Under the pieces are notes generated by a model. That model had not been told where the DNA came from. It worked only from the letters and a program-made list of their open reading frames with translations, and searched no databases. From assembly GCF_014764405.1 (NCBI RefSeq), contig NZ_CP061725.1:4898001-4962000 (forward strand): DNA of 64,000 nucleotides, read 5' to 3'. This DNA is from Micromonospora craniellae (GTDB lineage Bacteria > Actinomycetota > Actinomycetes > Mycobacteriales > Micromonosporaceae). The position numbers and the translations under genes are program-made. Numbering within the stretch: position 1 is the stretch's first letter; every line of letters starts with the position of its first letter. Below, piece after piece: positions 1 to 8,687 of this stretch.

Positions 1-70
1 GCGCGACCGCCAGCACCGCCGCCACCAGACGCCGACCCCGCCCGGTCACGCCGGTACCCGGCCCGGTCAC
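1..70 (-). CDS. N-terminal fragment of a probable secreted or membrane protein
   Basis: Only the first 23 codons are inside the window. The GTG start at 70 overlaps the TGA stop of the roadblock gene (GTGA), so the two are probably translationally coupled. The peptide has a short Gly/Thr-rich start, an Arg pair and then an Ala/Val/Leu-rich stretch (RRLVAAVLAVA), which looks like the start of a signal peptide or first membrane segment. This differs from the DUF742 protein that usually follows roadblock proteins in conservons. The rest of the gene and its function lie outside the window. Confidence 0.5.
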   Translation of the reverse strand, partial: MTGPGTGVTGRGRRLVAAVLAVA

Positions 71-486
71 GCCGGCACCCCGCCGTGTTCCGCCCAGGTC
101 CGGGTCGCCGGTTCGAGTGCCTCGGCGACCCGCTGGACCAGGGTGGCCGTCTCGTAGCCGATCTGGCCCAGGTCGCAGCCGGCGGAGGCGAGCACCCCGA
201 TCAGGGCGCGGTCGCCGACCGCCATCACCAGCAGCACCCCGCCGTCCATGTCGACGATCTGCTGGCGTACCCGGCCGGCGGACATCAACCGCGCCGCGCC
301 GACGGTCAGGCTGGCCAGACCGCTGATCACGGCGGCGAGCTGATCCGCCTGGTCGGTGGAGAGGTGGGGTGAGGCGGCCAGTCGCAACCCGTCGCCGGAG
401 ACGGCGAGGGCGTGCGACACGTCCGGAACCTGCTCGGCGAAGTTCGCCAGGAGCCAGTCCAGGCCGGCGCTGACGTTGGGCATCAT
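67..486 (-). CDS. Roadblock/LC7 domain protein (CvnB-like)
   Basis: This 139-residue protein matches the actinomycete roadblock/LC7 family, small dimeric regulators of Ras-like GTPases. The single domain fills the protein: the N-terminal helix (LDWLLANFAEQVPDVSHALAV), the SGDGLRLAAS strand-turn and the central ISGLASL helix are recognisable. In conservons these proteins are encoded beside an atypical histidine kinase, and here the start overlaps the kinase stop (ATGATGA). The downstream gene overlaps in turn. Identity is well supported by family pattern; the signal it relays is unknown. Confidence 0.85.
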   Translation of the reverse strand: MMPNVSAGLDWLLANFAEQVPDVSHALAVSGDGLRLAASPHLSTDQADQLAAVISGLASLTVGAARLMSAGRVRQQIVDMDGGVLLVMAVGDRALIGVLASAGCDLGQIGYETATLVQRVAEALEPATRTWAEHGGVPA

Positions 487-2987
487 TCTGGTCTCCCGGT
501 GTGTCTGGTCTGCTGGTTGCGTCGCATTGCCTGGGCCACCCCGGCCGACAGGGCGGTGAGTCGGGCTCGGACCACCTCGGGGTCGAGCAGGTCGGTGCCG
601 GCCGGTGGGGGTGGCGTGCCGTGCAGTTCGGACTGCAACCCGACGCCACGGGTACGCCGGGGCAGCCCGTTCGCGGTCGCCGCGCCGGCTGTCGACCAGG
701 TGGGGCGACCGTCCGAGGGGGCGTGCGCCGACCAGTCCGGCGGCGGTTGTCCCGTCCCGGTGCCGAGCCAGCTCGGCGGTGCCTGGCCGGGCCCGCCGCC
801 TGCTCCGACGCCCGTCCCGGCACCTGCCCCAGCGCCCGTCCCGGCACCCGACCAGCCGGACGAGCCGTTGGCGGCGGCGCGGACCACCGGCAGGGTCATC
901 GTCGGGGCTCGGTGGACGTTGAACTGCTCCGGCGCGGTGCCCACGTCCACCCGGGGCCGCGGTACGCCGACCCCGCCGGGCTCACCGTCGTGCGACCGGA
1001 ACCAGGCGGTGCCGGCGGGCGTGGCCCGGGGTGCGGCGGACGGCCGCCCCTTGACCTCCTCGACCCGGGTGAGGATCGCCTCGGGCACCTCGACCTGGGC
1101 GAGCGTGCCGGCACCGGCGCTGTGCAGCCGCACCTGGACGCCGTGTCGGGCGGCCAGGTGGGCCACCACGTGCAGGCCCATGCTGCCGGCCGCCGCGCTG
1201 GACAACACGGCCGGAGCGCGCAGCCGCTCGTTGATCTCGGCCAGCCGGCCTTCGCCGATGCCGATGCCCTGGTCGTGTACGCGCAACGTCAGCCCGTCGA
1301 CCGTGCGCCGACCGTCCACGTGCACCTGTGCGTGCGGCGGGGAGTAGGCGGTGGCGTTCTCCAGCAGCTCGGCGAGGAGGTGGACGAGGTTGCCCACCGC
1401 CGAGCCGTGCACCGCGGCGGCCGGTACGTCGATCTCGACCCGGGCGTACTCCTCGATCTCCGAGGCGGCGCCCCGGACCACGTCGGCCAGCAGGTGCGGG
1501 CCCTCGTGCGAGCGGCCCGGTTCGCCACCGGCGAGGACCAGCAGATTCTCCCCGTTACGCCGCATCCGGGCGGCCAGGTGGTCGAGCGCGAACAGCCGGG
1601 CCAGCGCGTCGGGATCGGTCTCCTCCCGCTCGAACTCGTCGAGCAGGCGCAGCTGTCGGGTGATCAGGGTACGGATCCGCCGGGCCAGCGCCTCGACCAT
1701 CCGGGTCACATCCATGCGCAACTCGGCCTGCTCGCCGGCGAGCCGCAGGGCGGCCCGGTTCACCGTGTCGAACGCCTCCGCCACCTGGGCGATCTCGTCA
1801 CGTCCACGACTGATACCGGCGGTGATCTGGGAGGCCGGACCGGCGCCGGAACCGCTGTCGCCGGCCGAGATAGCGGTGATCCGATCGGGCAGTTCCCGAT
1901 GCGCCATGGTCAACGCCGCCACCCGCAGCCGCCGCAGCCGGCGGCTGGTGCGTACCGCAAGCATCGCGGCGGCGATCAGCGAGGCCAGCGCGAGCGCGCC
2001 GGTGGCGCCGCCGGTGACCAGGGCCCGCTGGCGGGCGTCGGCGGCCAGCGCGGCGGCCCGGCGGTCGAGTTCGTCGGAGAGTTCGCGGCCGAGCAGGTTG
2101 AACCGGCGGATGGTGCCGCTCTGCGCCACGAACCAGGCGTCGCCGTCGGTGCCGAGCGCGGCCGGCTCGCGGTCCGCGTTCAGCGCGCTGTCGCGCATCC
2201 GCCGGGCGGTCGAGACGTCACCGCCGGCCAGCAACCGGGTGTACGCGGCGGTGGCGTCCGCCCCGGCGATGCGGGAGAACTCGGCCTGCCGCTGTTCCGC
2301 CGCGCCCCGCAGCCGGCCCAGCCGGACCAGTTCGCCCTCGGCCAGCTCGCCCCGCACGAACACGGTCCGCAGCAGGTCACGTTCCAGCGAGGCCAGGTGC
2401 TCCTGGGCGGCGACCGCGGCCACCTCCCGGGCCCGGTTGGCCAGCTCCGGGTCGCGTACCTGGGCGGGGAGCGCGTCGGCCACGGTGAGCAGCGACTCGA
2501 CCAGCGCCACGTAGGTCGGGTCGGCGGTCGCGGAGCCCAGCGCGGCCACCCGCGCCTCGTCGAGCTGAACGAGCTGTTCGTCCACGCCGTCCAGCGAGCG
2601 GCCCAGGTCGGGAGCGGCCCGTCGGGCGTCCTCGCTGGCCGACCGGTACCGTGCCACGGCCTCGTCGACGCGCTGCCGCTGGGCGTCGACCAGTTGCCGG
2701 CCGGAGGTCCCGCCGCGCTGGCGCAGGGCGGCCGTTTCGCCGAGTTCCCGTTCCACCTCGTGCACCAGCGACACGGTGGCGGTGGCGGTGCCGGCCAGTA
2801 CCCGGGCGCGTTCGGCGTCGGTGCTGGCGGACAGGGCGTTCCCGGTCTGGATCGCGCCCAGGGCGAGCAGTCCGGCGGTGGCGACGAGGATCGGCGCGAG
2901 GAGTTGTGTCCGCACCGACCACAGTCGACCGGTGTGATCGGACGGACGGTTGTGCCGGCGTACGCGCGCCAGTGAGGGCAGCGGCAC
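483..2987 (-). CDS. NIT-domain sensor histidine kinase, conservon type
   Basis: This membrane sensor kinase has a first membrane segment (LLAPILVATAGLLALGA), a long extracytoplasmic alpha-helical region of the nitrate/nitrite-sensing (NIT) type, a second membrane segment (ALALASLIAAAMLAV), a HAMP-like linker, an atypical dimerisation region (FALDHLAARMRR, ENLLVLAGG) and a HATPase domain. The ATPase N-box (ELLENATAYSPP), G1 box (HDQGIGIG) and G2 box (GSMGLHVV) are visible. A low-complexity Gly/Pro/Ala tail of about 150 residues follows. I chose the GTG at 2987 because GGGAGA lies just upstream; another GTG at 3038 is in frame. It sits downstream of TAXI/TRAP genes and overlaps the roadblock gene, so it may sense the same ligand (inference). 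Confidence 0.85.
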   Translation of the reverse strand: MPLPSLARVRRHNRPSDHTGRLWSVRTQLLAPILVATAGLLALGAIQTGNALSASTDAERARVLAGTATATVSLVHEVERELGETAALRQRGGTSGRQLVDAQRQRVDEAVARYRSASEDARRAAPDLGRSLDGVDEQLVQLDEARVAALGSATADPTYVALVESLLTVADALPAQVRDPELANRAREVAAVAAQEHLASLERDLLRTVFVRGELAEGELVRLGRLRGAAEQRQAEFSRIAGADATAAYTRLLAGGDVSTARRMRDSALNADREPAALGTDGDAWFVAQSGTIRRFNLLGRELSDELDRRAAALAADARQRALVTGGATGALALASLIAAAMLAVRTSRRLRRLRVAALTMAHRELPDRITAISAGDSGSGAGPASQITAGISRGRDEIAQVAEAFDTVNRAALRLAGEQAELRMDVTRMVEALARRIRTLITRQLRLLDEFEREETDPDALARLFALDHLAARMRRNGENLLVLAGGEPGRSHEGPHLLADVVRGAASEIEEYARVEIDVPAAAVHGSAVGNLVHLLAELLENATAYSPPHAQVHVDGRRTVDGLTLRVHDQGIGIGEGRLAEINERLRAPAVLSSAAAGSMGLHVVAHLAARHGVQVRLHSAGAGTLAQVEVPEAILTRVEEVKGRPSAAPRATPAGTAWFRSHDGEPGGVGVPRPRVDVGTAPEQFNVHRAPTMTLPVVRAAANGSSGWSGAGTGAGAGAGTGVGAGGGPGQAPPSWLGTGTGQPPPDWSAHAPSDGRPTWSTAGAATANGLPRRTRGVGLQSELHGTPPPPAGTDLLDPEVVRARLTALSAGVAQAMRRNQQTRHTGRPE

Positions 2988-3055
2988 GGGGGTCTCCCGA
3001 GGTAGTGGTGGCCGGGCCGGGCCCCCCACGGGAGGCACTGGCCCGGCCGGGTCGG

Positions 3056-4075
3056 TCAGCTCGCGCCGAGGTCCTGCAACGCCTTGTCCGCACCCCTGTG
3101 CAGACCGACCGGGTCGGTCTTGCGGGCGGTGTCCAGGGCGATGCCCTTGGCAGCGGGGTTGGCCTGGGCCAGCGCGTCCTTCTTCTCGAACACCGTCCGG
3201 GTGATCGCACAGGCCACGTTGGCGTCCAGGTCCTTGCGGACGAGCAGCACGTTGGGGACCACGATGGTCGGGGTGTCCGCCACAGTGGAGTACACGTCCT
3301 TGCCGATCGTGCCGGCCTGGTACGCGGGGTTCAGCTCGCTCATCTTAGGCAACAACGGCGTGATGTCGATGAACTTGACCTTGTCCCCGGCAGTGGTGAA
3401 GAGATCCGTCACACCGCCGGTGGGTACGCCGCCGGACCAGAAGAAGCCGTCGAGACTGCCGTCCTTGACGCCCTCGACCGTCTTGGTCAGGTCCAGACGC
3501 TGGGCCTGGATGTCGGCGGCCGGATCGAGTCCGGCAGCCTCCAGCAGGCGGTTCGCGATGACCTCGGTGCCGGACTTGGGGGAGCCGGTCGATATCTTCT
3601 TGCCCTTCATGTCGGCCACGGAGTTGATTCCCGCGTCGGCCCGGACGACCACCTGGGTGTAGTTGTCGTAGATCCGGGCCAGCGCCTCGACCGGCTGCGG
3701 AGTGGTGAAGGTGCCCTTGCCCTGCACCGCGTTGACGGCGGTGTCGAAGAGCGAGAACGCCACGTCGTACTGGCCGCCGACGAGCTGTTCGATGTTCTGC
3801 ACCGACGCGCCGGTCTCGGCCGCCGTGCCGGTCAGCCGGCCGGCGGTGCTGTTCGAGAGCTGCCCGGCCAGGGCGTTGCCGACCACGTAGTAGACGCCGG
3901 TGGCGTTGCCGGTGGCGATGCCCACCCGGGTGTTCTCGGCCACCTCGCAGGTGACGGCGTTCGCGGTGTCGTCCGTGGCGGCGGCGCCCTGACGGCCGCC
4001 GCAACCTGCGGTACCGGCCGCGACGAGGGCGAGTGCTCCCACTCCCGCCACGAGCCGCACGTTGATCCGTCCCAC
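3056..4075 (-). CDS. TAXI family TRAP transporter solute-binding protein
   Basis: This is the extracytoplasmic receptor of a TRAP-TAXI importer. The N-terminus (LVAGVGALALVAAGTAGCGG) reads as a lipoprotein signal with a cysteine at the end. The mature part has the TAXI signature: GIATGNATGVYYVVGNALA near the start, then ETGASVQNIEQL, a PKSGTE segment and FWSGGVPTGGVTDL. The GTG at 4075 follows a strong GAGGAAGGAG site. An upstream ATG at 4096 would overlap the permease stop (ATGA) and add seven residues. It is adjacent to its permease. The substrate is not determinable; other TAXI proteins bind glutamate or other carboxylates. Confidence 0.85.
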   Translation of the reverse strand: MGRINVRLVAGVGALALVAAGTAGCGGRQGAAATDDTANAVTCEVAENTRVGIATGNATGVYYVVGNALAGQLSNSTAGRLTGTAAETGASVQNIEQLVGGQYDVAFSLFDTAVNAVQGKGTFTTPQPVEALARIYDNYTQVVVRADAGINSVADMKGKKISTGSPKSGTEVIANRLLEAAGLDPAADIQAQRLDLTKTVEGVKDGSLDGFFWSGGVPTGGVTDLFTTAGDKVKFIDITPLLPKMSELNPAYQAGTIGKDVYSTVADTPTIVVPNVLLVRKDLDANVACAITRTVFEKKDALAQANPAAKGIALDTARKTDPVGLHRGADKALQDLGAS

Positions 4076-4092
4076 TCTTGCTCCTTCCTCGG

Positions 4093-6426
4093 TCATGCCG
4101 GTGATCCGGCTCGCGTCCCGCCGGAGGAGCCGACGGATCCGCGTCGTACGAAAACGCCCACCGCCATGACGCCGGCCAGTACGGCACCGATGGCGACGGG
4201 TACGGGTTCCAGCCAGAGCAGAGTCAGCCCGGCGACCGCGCCGATCACGCGTTCCGGTACGCCCGCCGGGCCGACACCGGGCAGCCAGCCGCCCGCCGCG
4301 ACGGCCAGCACCGCGACGCTGAGTGCGGTGACCGTGCCGGCGACGAGGATCCGCTGTGGACCACCCATGCCGAGCAGGCCGAGCCCGGTCGGGGTGACCA
4401 CGAAGGCGAGCGGGATGAGATAGGCCGGTAGCGCGTACCGCAGGGTGTGCCACATGGTCGGCACCACCCGGCCGCCGGTGACCGCGGCGGCGGCGACGGC
4501 GGCGAGCGCGGTCGGCGGCGACACCTCGGACAGCACCGCGAAGTAGAAGACGAACATCGCCGCGGCGGGGCCGCTGACCCCGAGGTCGAGCAGGGCCGGG
4601 CCGATGATCACCCAGCCGATCACGAAGGACGCGGTGACCGGGATCGCCAGGCCGAGCAGGCTCAACGCGACGGCGGCGAGCAGCGCGGTGAGCGCCAGCA
4701 CCACGGCCGGGTCGGAACTGACCGCACCGGCGGTGTCGACCAGCAGCGCCGCCGCCTGCGGCCCGAGCCCGGTCTTCGTGGTGGTGGCGGTGATGATGCC
4801 GGCCGCCGCGCAGACCACGGTGACCGCGAGGACCCCGCGTGCGCCGCCGGAGAACGCGTCGAGCAGGCGGGGCGGGGTGAGCCGGGGGCGCCGGTCCAAG
4901 TAGGACAGCACGATCGCCAGCAGGGTCGCCAGCACCACCGCGCGGGTGGCCGACACACCGACGGCGAGCAGGCCGACGATCGCGAACAGCGAGGCGAAGT
5001 GGTAGCCGGAGCGGGCCAGCAGCCGCCAGGCGGAGGTGGCCGGCAGGGCCGCCGCCCGTACCCCGGAGCGGCGTGCGTCGATCTCCACCGAGAGCACGAT
5101 GCCGAGGTAGTAGAGCACCGTCGGCACCATCGCCCAGCCGAGCACCTGGAGGTAGGAGACGCCCAGGTACTCGGCGATGATGAACGCCGCCGCACCGAGC
5201 GTGGGCGGGGAGAGGATCGCCCCGACACCGGCCGCCGCGAGCATGCCGCCGGCCCGCTCCGCCGGGTAGCCGGCGCGGCGCAGGATCGGCCAGGTGACCG
5301 CGCCGATGCTGACGGTGGTGGCCGCACCGGAGCCGGAGACGGTGCCGAGCAGGAAGCCGGAGGCGACCGCAGTACGGCCGGCGGCGGTACGGGAGCGACG
5401 GAACGCTGCGGCGGACAGGTCGACGAAGAATCGGCCCGCGCCGGAGCGGTCGAGCACCGCCCCGTAGATGGTGAACAGCACGATGTACGTGGCGGCCACG
5501 TCCAACGGGGTGCCGTAGAACCCGCTGTCGGAGTTGTAGAAGGCGTCCACGAGTTGGCCGAAGTCCAGCCCGGCGTGGGCCACCGCCCAGGTCTGCGGCA
5601 GCAGTCCGCCGTAGTAGCCGTAGCCGAGGAAGAGCAGGCACACCAGGGGCAGGATCCAGCCGGTGGTGCGTCGGCACGCCTCCAGCAGCAGGAGCAGCAG
5701 GACGGTGCCCATCACCACGTCGGTGCCGACGAGCAGGCCCTGCCGGTCGAGGAAGGCGTCGTAGCCGCCGCCACCGCCGGCCAGCGCGACCGGCAGCACC
5801 GGGTAGAGGCAGGCGGCCAGCGCGGCGACGGCCAGCGCCCAGTCGACCCCGCTGGGTCCGGTGCGCAGCGGCCGGGCCTTGGCCGGGGGCGTGGCGTTCC
5901 CGTCGGTGGCGGCGGGGATGGCCGCGCCACGGCGGAGCCGGGGCAGCCGCAGGTCGGCCGGGTAGGCGAGGAAGACCAGCGGGAGCACGCCGGCCAGGAA
6001 GAAGACCAGGTAGTACTTGCTGCCCTGGGCCAGGGGCCGGAACACCTGCCAGAGCGCGAGCAGCGCGATGACCAGGGTCGCGCCGGTCAGCAGGACCGCG
6101 ACCGGACCGGTCAGCGTACGACCGGGCTTCTCGTCCTCGAAGCGGCCGGCCAGTTCCCGAGCGTCCACCTCCGGCGGCGCGTCGGTGCCCCCGGTGCCGG
6201 GTGCGAGTCGGTCGCTCTCGCCCGTGGCGCGATCCGGGCCGGACCGTTGCCGGGGGACGGTGACCGGGGTGCTCCGGGCGTCGGGCGCATCGGCCTCGGG
6301 GTCGGCCTCCGCCACGCGGGCACGGGCGCGATTGCCCTCGGGTCCGGAATCATCGGTGAATCGGATAGCCGACACGAGGGGGGACGATACGCGAATAGAC
6401 ACTTCGTTGGGAACATAGTCGACCAT
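4093..6426 (-). CDS. TRAP transporter permease, fused small and large subunits
   Basis: This 777-residue integral membrane protein is the DctQM-type fused permease found with TAXI binding proteins. It uses an ion gradient to import the solute delivered by the binding protein. After a charged cytoplasmic N-terminus of about 110 residues there are many hydrophobic segments, and the TRAP large-subunit motifs are visible (GTVSGSGAATTVSIGAVTWPI, GVGAILSPPTLGAAAFIIAEYL, SEVSPPTALAAVAAAA). The ATG at 6426 has AGGGAGA upstream. Its stop overlaps a possible ATG of the binding-protein gene. It is the first gene of the operon. Confidence 0.9.
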   Translation of the reverse strand: MVDYVPNEVSIRVSSPLVSAIRFTDDSGPEGNRARARVAEADPEADAPDARSTPVTVPRQRSGPDRATGESDRLAPGTGGTDAPPEVDARELAGRFEDEKPGRTLTGPVAVLLTGATLVIALLALWQVFRPLAQGSKYYLVFFLAGVLPLVFLAYPADLRLPRLRRGAAIPAATDGNATPPAKARPLRTGPSGVDWALAVAALAACLYPVLPVALAGGGGGYDAFLDRQGLLVGTDVVMGTVLLLLLLEACRRTTGWILPLVCLLFLGYGYYGGLLPQTWAVAHAGLDFGQLVDAFYNSDSGFYGTPLDVAATYIVLFTIYGAVLDRSGAGRFFVDLSAAAFRRSRTAAGRTAVASGFLLGTVSGSGAATTVSIGAVTWPILRRAGYPAERAGGMLAAAGVGAILSPPTLGAAAFIIAEYLGVSYLQVLGWAMVPTVLYYLGIVLSVEIDARRSGVRAAALPATSAWRLLARSGYHFASLFAIVGLLAVGVSATRAVVLATLLAIVLSYLDRRPRLTPPRLLDAFSGGARGVLAVTVVCAAAGIITATTTKTGLGPQAAALLVDTAGAVSSDPAVVLALTALLAAVALSLLGLAIPVTASFVIGWVIIGPALLDLGVSGPAAAMFVFYFAVLSEVSPPTALAAVAAAAVTGGRVVPTMWHTLRYALPAYLIPLAFVVTPTGLGLLGMGGPQRILVAGTVTALSVAVLAVAAGGWLPGVGPAGVPERVIGAVAGLTLLWLEPVPVAIGAVLAGVMAVGVFVRRGSVGSSGGTRAGSPA

Positions 6427-6802
6427 CAGTCTCCCTGAGTGACTTTCATTTTGTTTCAGTCGCTCCCCGCTGCGGATGTTTCAGAATCGGTTTCGCGATC
6501 GGTGCGGGACGTGCGCGTTAGTCTGCGGAGCGTTCCGTTCCGCCTCGCGCGCCGGTGCCCGGTTTCGGAGCCTTTGGTGGCAGTTCACTGTCACATGTCG
6601 ACGTCGAAATGACAGCGAAACGATTACTCTCCGTATATCTCGTGACGGATCGTGGCGGTGTCCTCGGGGTGGGTCACCGCAGTGCGGAGGAGAGGTGGGG
6701 GCGCGTACCGGTACGGTGCCCGGCGCGAGTCGGCCGCCGGGTTACCCGAGCGTCCTGGCGGGGCATGTGTCGGGCGAGAACACCGAGCTGAGGGGAGGGG
6801 CG
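6427..6802. promoter_or_regulatory. Divergent intergenic region between TRAP operon and yihY-like gene
   Basis: These 376 bases separate two divergently transcribed genes and should hold both promoters. An inverted repeat CTGTCA-N16-TGACAG lies at 6588-6615 and could be an operator. I see no coding sequence here; the open frames continue into yihY only because they lack stops. Confidence 0.35.
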
Positions 6803-7858
6803 ATGGCCTCCGAGAAGTCTTCCCGTCCGGACGGGCACGACGTGGTGCGGCGGCCCGCCGACGATCCGCAGAGCGGTGCGGGCCGTCCGGCGGTCGACCG
6901 GGACGCGCCCGACGGGCCGACCCGGCTGTCGCGGGCCGCATGGGTGGCGGCGGCGCGGCGCACGGTGCGGGAGTTCAGCGCCGACGGCCTGACCGACTGG
7001 GCGGCCGCGCTCACCTACTACGGGGTGCTCTCCATTTTCCCCGGCCTGCTGGTGCTGGTCTCGGTGCTCGGCCTACTCGGCCCGAGCGCCACCCAGGGCG
7101 TCCGGGACACCGTCGACCAGGCGGTGCCGGAGCAGAACATCCGCCAGATCCTCGACGCCGCCATCGACCAGGCGCAGCAGAACGGCGGCCTCGCCGGCCT
7201 CGCCGCCGTGGTCGGTCTGCTCGGCGCCTTCTGGTCGGCCTCCGGCTACGTTGCCGCCTTCATGCGCGCCTCCAACGCCATCTACGACGTGCCGGAGGGA
7301 CGCCCGATCTGGAAGACGCTGCCGATCCGGGCCGGCGTCACCGCCGTGATCGGAGTGCTGCTGCTGGCCAGCGCGGTGATCGTGGTGTTCACCGGACGGT
7401 TCGCCGAGCAGGTCGGCGACGCGATCGGGGTCGGTCGTACGGCGGTGACGGTCTGGGACTACGCCAAGTGGCCAGTGCTGCTGATCCTGGTCAGCCTGAT
7501 GTTCGCCATCCTCTACTGGGCGTCGCCGAACGCCCGGCAGGGCGGCTTCCGCTGGATCAGCCCGGGCGGGGTGCTGGCGGTGGTGATCTGGCTGCTGGTC
7601 TCCGGCGTCTTCGCGCTCTACGTGGCCAACTTTGGCTCGTACAACAAGACCTACGGTGCGCTCGCCGGTGTGATCATCTTCCTGGTCTGGCTCTGGCTCA
7701 GCAACGTCGCGATCCTGTTCGGCGCCGAGTTCGACGCCGAGTTGGCGCGCGGCCGGGCGATCGCGGGCGGGCTGCGCCCCGTCGACCGGGAGCCGTACGT
7801 CGACCTGCGCGACGACCGCAAGCTGCGGCAAAACGGTGACGACGACCAGCAACCCTGA
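6803..7858 (+). CDS. YihY/virulence factor BrkB family membrane protein
   Basis: This 351-residue inner-membrane protein belongs to the YihY/BrkB family (formerly annotated RNase BN), whose function is unsettled. After a polar N-terminus of about 45 residues come family motifs: LTDWAAALTYYGVLSIFPGLLVLVS, GLLGAFWSASGYVAAFMRASN, LYWASPNAR and YGALAGVIIFLVWLWLSN. At least six membrane segments are apparent. The ATG at 6803 is preceded by GAGGGGAGGGG. The C-terminal tail is charged. It appears monocistronic, with a hairpin after the stop. Confidence 0.88.
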   Translation: MASEKSSRPDGHDVVRRPADDPQSGAGRPAVDRDAPDGPTRLSRAAWVAAARRTVREFSADGLTDWAAALTYYGVLSIFPGLLVLVSVLGLLGPSATQGVRDTVDQAVPEQNIRQILDAAIDQAQQNGGLAGLAAVVGLLGAFWSASGYVAAFMRASNAIYDVPEGRPIWKTLPIRAGVTAVIGVLLLASAVIVVFTGRFAEQVGDAIGVGRTAVTVWDYAKWPVLLILVSLMFAILYWASPNARQGGFRWISPGGVLAVVIWLLVSGVFALYVANFGSYNKTYGALAGVIIFLVWLWLSNVAILFGAEFDAELARGRAIAGGLRPVDREPYVDLRDDRKLRQNGDDDQQP

Positions 7859-7890
7859 CTTCCGGACGGTCGTGCCGTAGGTGCGTGACG

Positions 7891-7937
7891 GATTCGCCGG
7901 AACTTTTGCTAGATCGCACAAAAGTTACCGGCGAATC
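7891..7937 (+). terminator. Long inverted repeat after the yihY-like gene
   Basis: GATTCGCCGG-AACTTTTG at 7891-7908 pairs with CAAAAGTT-A-CCGGCGAATC at 7919-7937, with a single bulge and a 10-nt loop. The hairpin lies 32 bases after the yihY stop and 100 bases before the next gene. It could terminate yihY transcription, although no U-tract follows. Its symmetric AACTTTTG/CAAAAGTT core could instead be an operator for the downstream DNA-binding protein. Confidence 0.5.
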
Positions 7938-8036
7938 GTTCTAAGGTCTGGACAAGCGCGGGCCGAAGCCTCCTACTGTATCGGGCGCCACACATCGGTG
8001 CCTGTCGATGTAACCCGAGCCACGTGGAGGTGAGCC

Positions 8037-8516
8037 GTGCACGCCGCCGACCCCCTGCACGTACGGCTGTTGCGGCTGCTCCGTGACGAGGGCGCGCTCT
8101 CGCGGGCCGAGCTCGCGGACCGCCTGCAGATGCCCCGACCCAGACTGCTCGCCGAGCTGGAACGACTGGTCGCCCTCGGCTCCGTCGCCGAAGCCGGCAA
8201 GGCCGCGTCCCGGGGCGGTCGCCGCTCCACGCTTGTCGAGCTGAGCCCGCACCTGCGGTTCGCCGCCGTCGATCTCGGCGCCAGCTCCATCGACCTGACG
8301 CAGTACGTCACCGGCCAGCGGATCGCCGGGGTCAGCGCGGTCACCGAGACGTTCGTCAAGGAGCGGCCGTTGCCGACCGGTTCGAGCGGGCTGGCGGCGC
8401 AGGCTGACGGTGCCGCCGCCACCGGCCCGGTGACCGTCGACGACGCCGCGATCTTCGTGGCCCGACTCGACGGTGGCGCGCTGGCCACCTTCCGCAACCG
8501 CGCGCCGCGTGCCTAG
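8037..8516 (+). CDS. ROK-type winged-helix regulator lacking the kinase domain
   Basis: The first 80 residues of this 159-residue protein form a winged helix of the ROK repressor type (VRLLRLLRDEGALSRAELADRLQMPRPRLLAELERLVALGSV, then RGGRRSTLVELSP). The sequence then begins the ROK fold (RFAAVDLGASSIDL) but lacks the sugar-kinase core and the CxCGxxGC zinc motif, and ends in a short unrelated tail. Full ROK repressors are near 400 residues. The GTG start has GTGGAGGTGA upstream. The gene precedes a sugar-phosphate isomerase-like gene and could regulate it. It may be a stable truncated regulator or a decay product. Confidence 0.65.
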   Translation: MHAADPLHVRLLRLLRDEGALSRAELADRLQMPRPRLLAELERLVALGSVAEAGKAASRGGRRSTLVELSPHLRFAAVDLGASSIDLTQYVTGQRIAGVSAVTETFVKERPLPTGSSGLAAQADGAAATGPVTVDDAAIFVARLDGGALATFRNRAPRA

Positions 8517-8687
8517 AGTGAAGGGCGGCGACCGGGAGGTGGCCGGTGCACCGACGGGAGGCGCAACCCGTCGGTCCCAGGCGCCACCGCGCCCACCGGT
8601 TCACCCCCTCAAGGTCGCCGCATCCGGCCGCCCTCGCCCCGGTCACGCAGGTAGGGAATTCCCACCACACGCACAGGGGAGAAGGAC

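Noticed and set aside
501..6438. Long plus-strand frames such as 501-2975, 2651-4423 and 4447-6438
   Set aside because: They are antisense to well-supported genes, lack family motifs and have the Arg/Gly/Pro composition expected from high-GC shadow frames.
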